From assembly GCF_003994415.1 (NCBI RefSeq), contig NZ_CP034689.1, forward strand, positions 3,038,001 to 3,102,000: a DNA stretch of 64,000 nt, written 5' to 3'. This DNA comes from Achromobacter spanius. Lineage in GTDB: Bacteria; Pseudomonadota; Gammaproteobacteria; Burkholderiales; Burkholderiaceae_B. Each line of letters opens with the position of its first letter. Position 1 is the stretch's first letter. Positions 62,178-64,000 of this stretch are shown here, in pieces. Position numbers and translations under genes: made by a program. Under the pieces are notes generated by a model. That model did not search any database. It saw nothing but the letters and a program-made list of their open reading frames with translations, and had not been told where the DNA came from.

Positions 62178-63386
62178 TTAGTCCGCCATCAAGACTTTGA
62201 CGGCCGCTTCCAGGCGGTCCATGCCTTGCTCGATGACTTCGGTGGACGTCGCGAACGAGAAACGCACGTAGGGCGACAAGCCGTACGAACCGCCGTCAAT
62301 CACCGCCACGCCGGCTTCGCGCAGGAAGAACAGGCTGACGTCCAGGTCAGTCTTCAGTTCGCCGGCCGGGCCAGTGCGGCCGATCAGGCCCTGCACATTG
62401 GCGTACACGTAGAAGGCGCCGTCGGGCATCGCGCACGAAATGCCGGGAATGGCGTTCAGGCGGCGCACGATCAGGTCGCGGCGGGCTTGAAAGATGTCGA
62501 CCATCTGGGTGACGCTGGATTGGTCGCCTTCCAGGGCGGCTTGCGCGGCCACTTGCGAGATGGCGCTGGGGCAGGACGTGCTTTGCGACATGACGGTGCT
62601 CATCGCCTTGATCAGGTCGGCCGGCCCGGCGCCATAACCCACGCGCCAGCCCGTCATGGCGTAGGACTTGGACATGCCGTTGACGATCAGCGTGCGTTCG
62701 ATCAAGCGCGGCTCGACCTGCACGGGCGAGGCATGCGCCTGGCCGTTGTAGCAAAAGGGCGCATAGATTTCATCGCTAAGAATCCAGACCTGCGGATGAC
62801 GGAGCAACACGTCGGTCAGGGCGTGCAGTTCAGCAGCGCTATACACGGCGCCGCTGGGATTGCTGGGGGAATTCAGGATCAACCAGCGCGTGCGCGGCGT
62901 GATGGCGGCTTCCAGCGTGGCGGCGTCCAGCTTGAAACCTTGCGATTCCGGGCCAGTCACGACCACGGGCTTGCCTTCGTTCAACAGCACCATGTCGGGG
63001 TACGAGACCCAGTACGGCGCGCAGACGATGACTTCATCGCCGGGTTCCAGGCTGGCCGTCAACGCGGCGCCGATGATCTGCTTGGCGCCCGCGCCCACGG
63101 TGATCTGGTCCATGCCGTAGGCTACGCCCAGGCTCAGTTGCAGGCTGTTGGCGATGGCGCGGCGCAGGCCGACGGTGCCATTCGGGCTGGTGTAGCGGAT
63201 GTCGCCGCTGGCGATGGCGTCCTGGCCGGCGCGCGCGATGTGGGCGGGCGTGGACATGTCGGGTTCGCCGAGCGTGAAGTCGGCGATCTCGCGGCCCTGG
63301 CGGCGCAATTCGTCCACGACGATCTTGGCGGCCATGCTGGGCGAAGGTTTGATCTGTTTCAGGCGGGCGTTGACGATGCTGTTCAT
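62178..63386 (-). CDS. Class I/II PLP aminotransferase (aspartate aminotransferase type)
   Basis: A 402-residue fold-type I aminotransferase: IADFTLGEPDMSTPAHIARA, YTSPNGTVGLRRAI, WLILNSPSNPSGAVYSAAEL, ILSDEIYAPFCYNGQAHASP, the PLP lysine in NGMSKSYAMTGWRVGY and C-terminal YVRFSFATS with the carboxylate-binding Arg. It resembles the Ib aspartate/prephenate aminotransferases. It sits between aapJ and aapQ, so imported amino acids may be deaminated directly. The ATG at 63386 starts the family sequence; the in-frame extension to 63596 covers the terminator region. Confidence 0.9.
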   Translation of the reverse strand: MNSIVNARLKQIKPSPSMAAKIVVDELRRQGREIADFTLGEPDMSTPAHIARAGQDAIASGDIRYTSPNGTVGLRRAIANSLQLSLGVAYGMDQITVGAGAKQIIGAALTASLEPGDEVIVCAPYWVSYPDMVLLNEGKPVVVTGPESQGFKLDAATLEAAITPRTRWLILNSPSNPSGAVYSAAELHALTDVLLRHPQVWILSDEIYAPFCYNGQAHASPVQVEPRLIERTLIVNGMSKSYAMTGWRVGYGAGPADLIKAMSTVMSQSTSCPSAISQVAAQAALEGDQSSVTQMVDIFQARRDLIVRRLNAIPGISCAMPDGAFYVYANVQGLIGRTGPAGELKTDLDVSLFFLREAGVAVIDGGSYGLSPYVRFSFATSTEVIEQGMDRLEAAVKVLMAD

Positions 63387-63448
63387 GGTTGCAACGTAAA
63401 AGAGGCAAACGGGGCCGTGCGATGGCCGGCTTGCGGGTAAAGAGAAAA

Positions 63449-63475
63449 GCGGCTTCGCGTGGAAGGCGAAGCCGC
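63449..63475 (-). terminator. Hairpin between aapJ and the aminotransferase gene
   Basis: GCGGCTTCGC (63449-63458) and GCGAAGCCGC (63466-63475) form a perfect 10-bp stem with a seven-base loop. On the minus strand it is followed by TTTTCTCTTT. It may act as a partial terminator that raises binding-protein expression over the rest of the operon. Confidence 0.75.
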
Positions 63476-63553
63476 GCACGGGCGCGGTGGTGCGACGGCG
63501 CGGGGTTGTGTATGCACGTGCGTCGTCGCGAAGGCGAAGGCGAGGGCGGGCGC

Positions 63554-64000
63554 TTAGCGCACCGGCCAGCCGTACATCAGGCCGCCCTGGGTCCATTGCT
63601 TGTTCAGGCCACGCTCCAGCTTCAGCGGGCTGTCCTTGCCCATGGCGCGGTCATAGCTTTCGCCGTAGTTGCCCACCTGCTTGATGATGTTGTAGGCCCA
63701 CTTGTCGTCCAGCCCCAGGTTCTTGCCCATGCCCGGCGTCACGCCCAGGATGCGTTGCACGTTGGGGTTCGTGCTCTTCAACATGTCATCCACGTTCTTG
63801 GACGTGATGCCGTATTCCTCGGCTTCCAGCATCGCGTTCAGCGACCAGCGCACCACGTTGAACCATTGCTCGTCGCCTTGGCGGACCATCGGGCCCAAGG
63901 GCTCCTTGGACAGGTTTTCCGTCAGGATTTCCCAATCTTCCGGCTTGGCCAGGCGCGTGCGCATGTTGGCGGCGGTGTTGGACTTGTCGTTGGTGTAAGC
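63554..64000 (-). CDS. aapJ: General L-amino-acid ABC transporter binding protein, 3' part
   Basis: The frame is open to the window edge and encodes the last 148 residues of AapJ/BztA: RTRLAKPEDWEILTENLSKE, PLGPMVRQGDEQWFNVVRWS, LNAMLEAEEYGITSKNVDDM, GVTPGMGKNLGLDDKWAYNI and the C-terminal GGLMYGWPVR. The N-terminal half with its signal peptide lies beyond 64000. It would be the first gene of the aap operon. Confidence 0.92.
   Translation of the reverse strand, partial: AYTNDKSNTAANMRTRLAKPEDWEILTENLSKEPLGPMVRQGDEQWFNVVRWSLNAMLEAEEYGITSKNVDDMLKSTNPNVQRILGVTPGMGKNLGLDDKWAYNIIKQVGNYGESYDRAMGKDSPLKLERGLNKQWTQGGLMYGWPVR

Noticed and set aside
62226..63440. 404-codon plus-strand frame
   Set aside because: Antisense to the aminotransferase, with the same composition bias; a shadow.

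Overview
The window is about 64 kb of GC-rich chromosome, with no rRNA, tRNA, CRISPR array or insertion sequence that I can see. It looks like Achromobacter or a close relative such as Bordetella (Alcaligenaceae, Betaproteobacteria). The reasons are four Bug/TctC-type periplasmic binding proteins, six LysR regulators each beside a small catabolic unit, a monomeric NADP isocitrate dehydrogenase, a Porin_4-type porin and an Aap amino-acid transporter. The genus is an inference from gene content.

Layout. 1-19.3 kb is a catabolic patchwork. It holds a Bug protein; a second Bug protein with a CatB-type muconate cycloisomerase and a divergent CatM/BenM-like regulator; an outer-membrane barrel protein; a protein with remote similarity to Bacillus spore transglutaminase Tgl; a LysR-sulfatase-Bug module; a LysR-RidA pair; a lipoprotein; a DUF4189-type protein; and a hydroxy-acid module (D-2-hydroxyacid dehydrogenase plus Bug, a LysR regulator, and an FMN L-2-hydroxyacid dehydrogenase). 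19.3-25.2 kb is accessory and rearranged. Two secreted orphan proteins are followed by a type VI secretion (T6SS) island with a VRR-NUC-like nuclease effector, a coupled but frameshifted immunity gene, inverted and direct repeats of effector/immunity pieces, and a vgrG truncated where it meets an effector fragment. 25.7-36 kb holds a diguanylate cyclase, a GlcG/HbpS-type secreted protein beside a histidine kinase/response regulator pair, an HPP-CBS membrane protein, a MarR gene bordered by tandem repeats, a LysR gene, type 2 argC and a metallo-beta-lactamase-fold protein. 36-42 kb is an acyl-acid operon (CoA ligase, MHS transporter, thiolase-like protein and a DUF35 partner frameshifted at a C7 run) under a divergent LysR, then a TlpA-like protein. 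42.9-46.8 kb is a polar amino-acid ABC transporter and an ArnT-like glycosyltransferase. 46.9-54.7 kb holds icd, ilvA with an apparent Ile-rich leader peptide and attenuator, a secreted protein, a DUF1624-type membrane protein and a porin. 54.7-58.9 kb is a second orphan T6SS cluster (PAAR, DUF6708-like, VasX-like effector). 59-64 kb is an aap operon with an aminotransferase inserted after aapJ.

The observations I would follow first are the putative ilvA attenuator, the recombining T6SS effector/immunity island, the TCCGTAG-N3-TACGGAGG palindrome shared by the two-component operon and the GlcG/HbpS gene, and the Tgl-like protein. All family assignments are from memory of sequence motifs; no database search was run.
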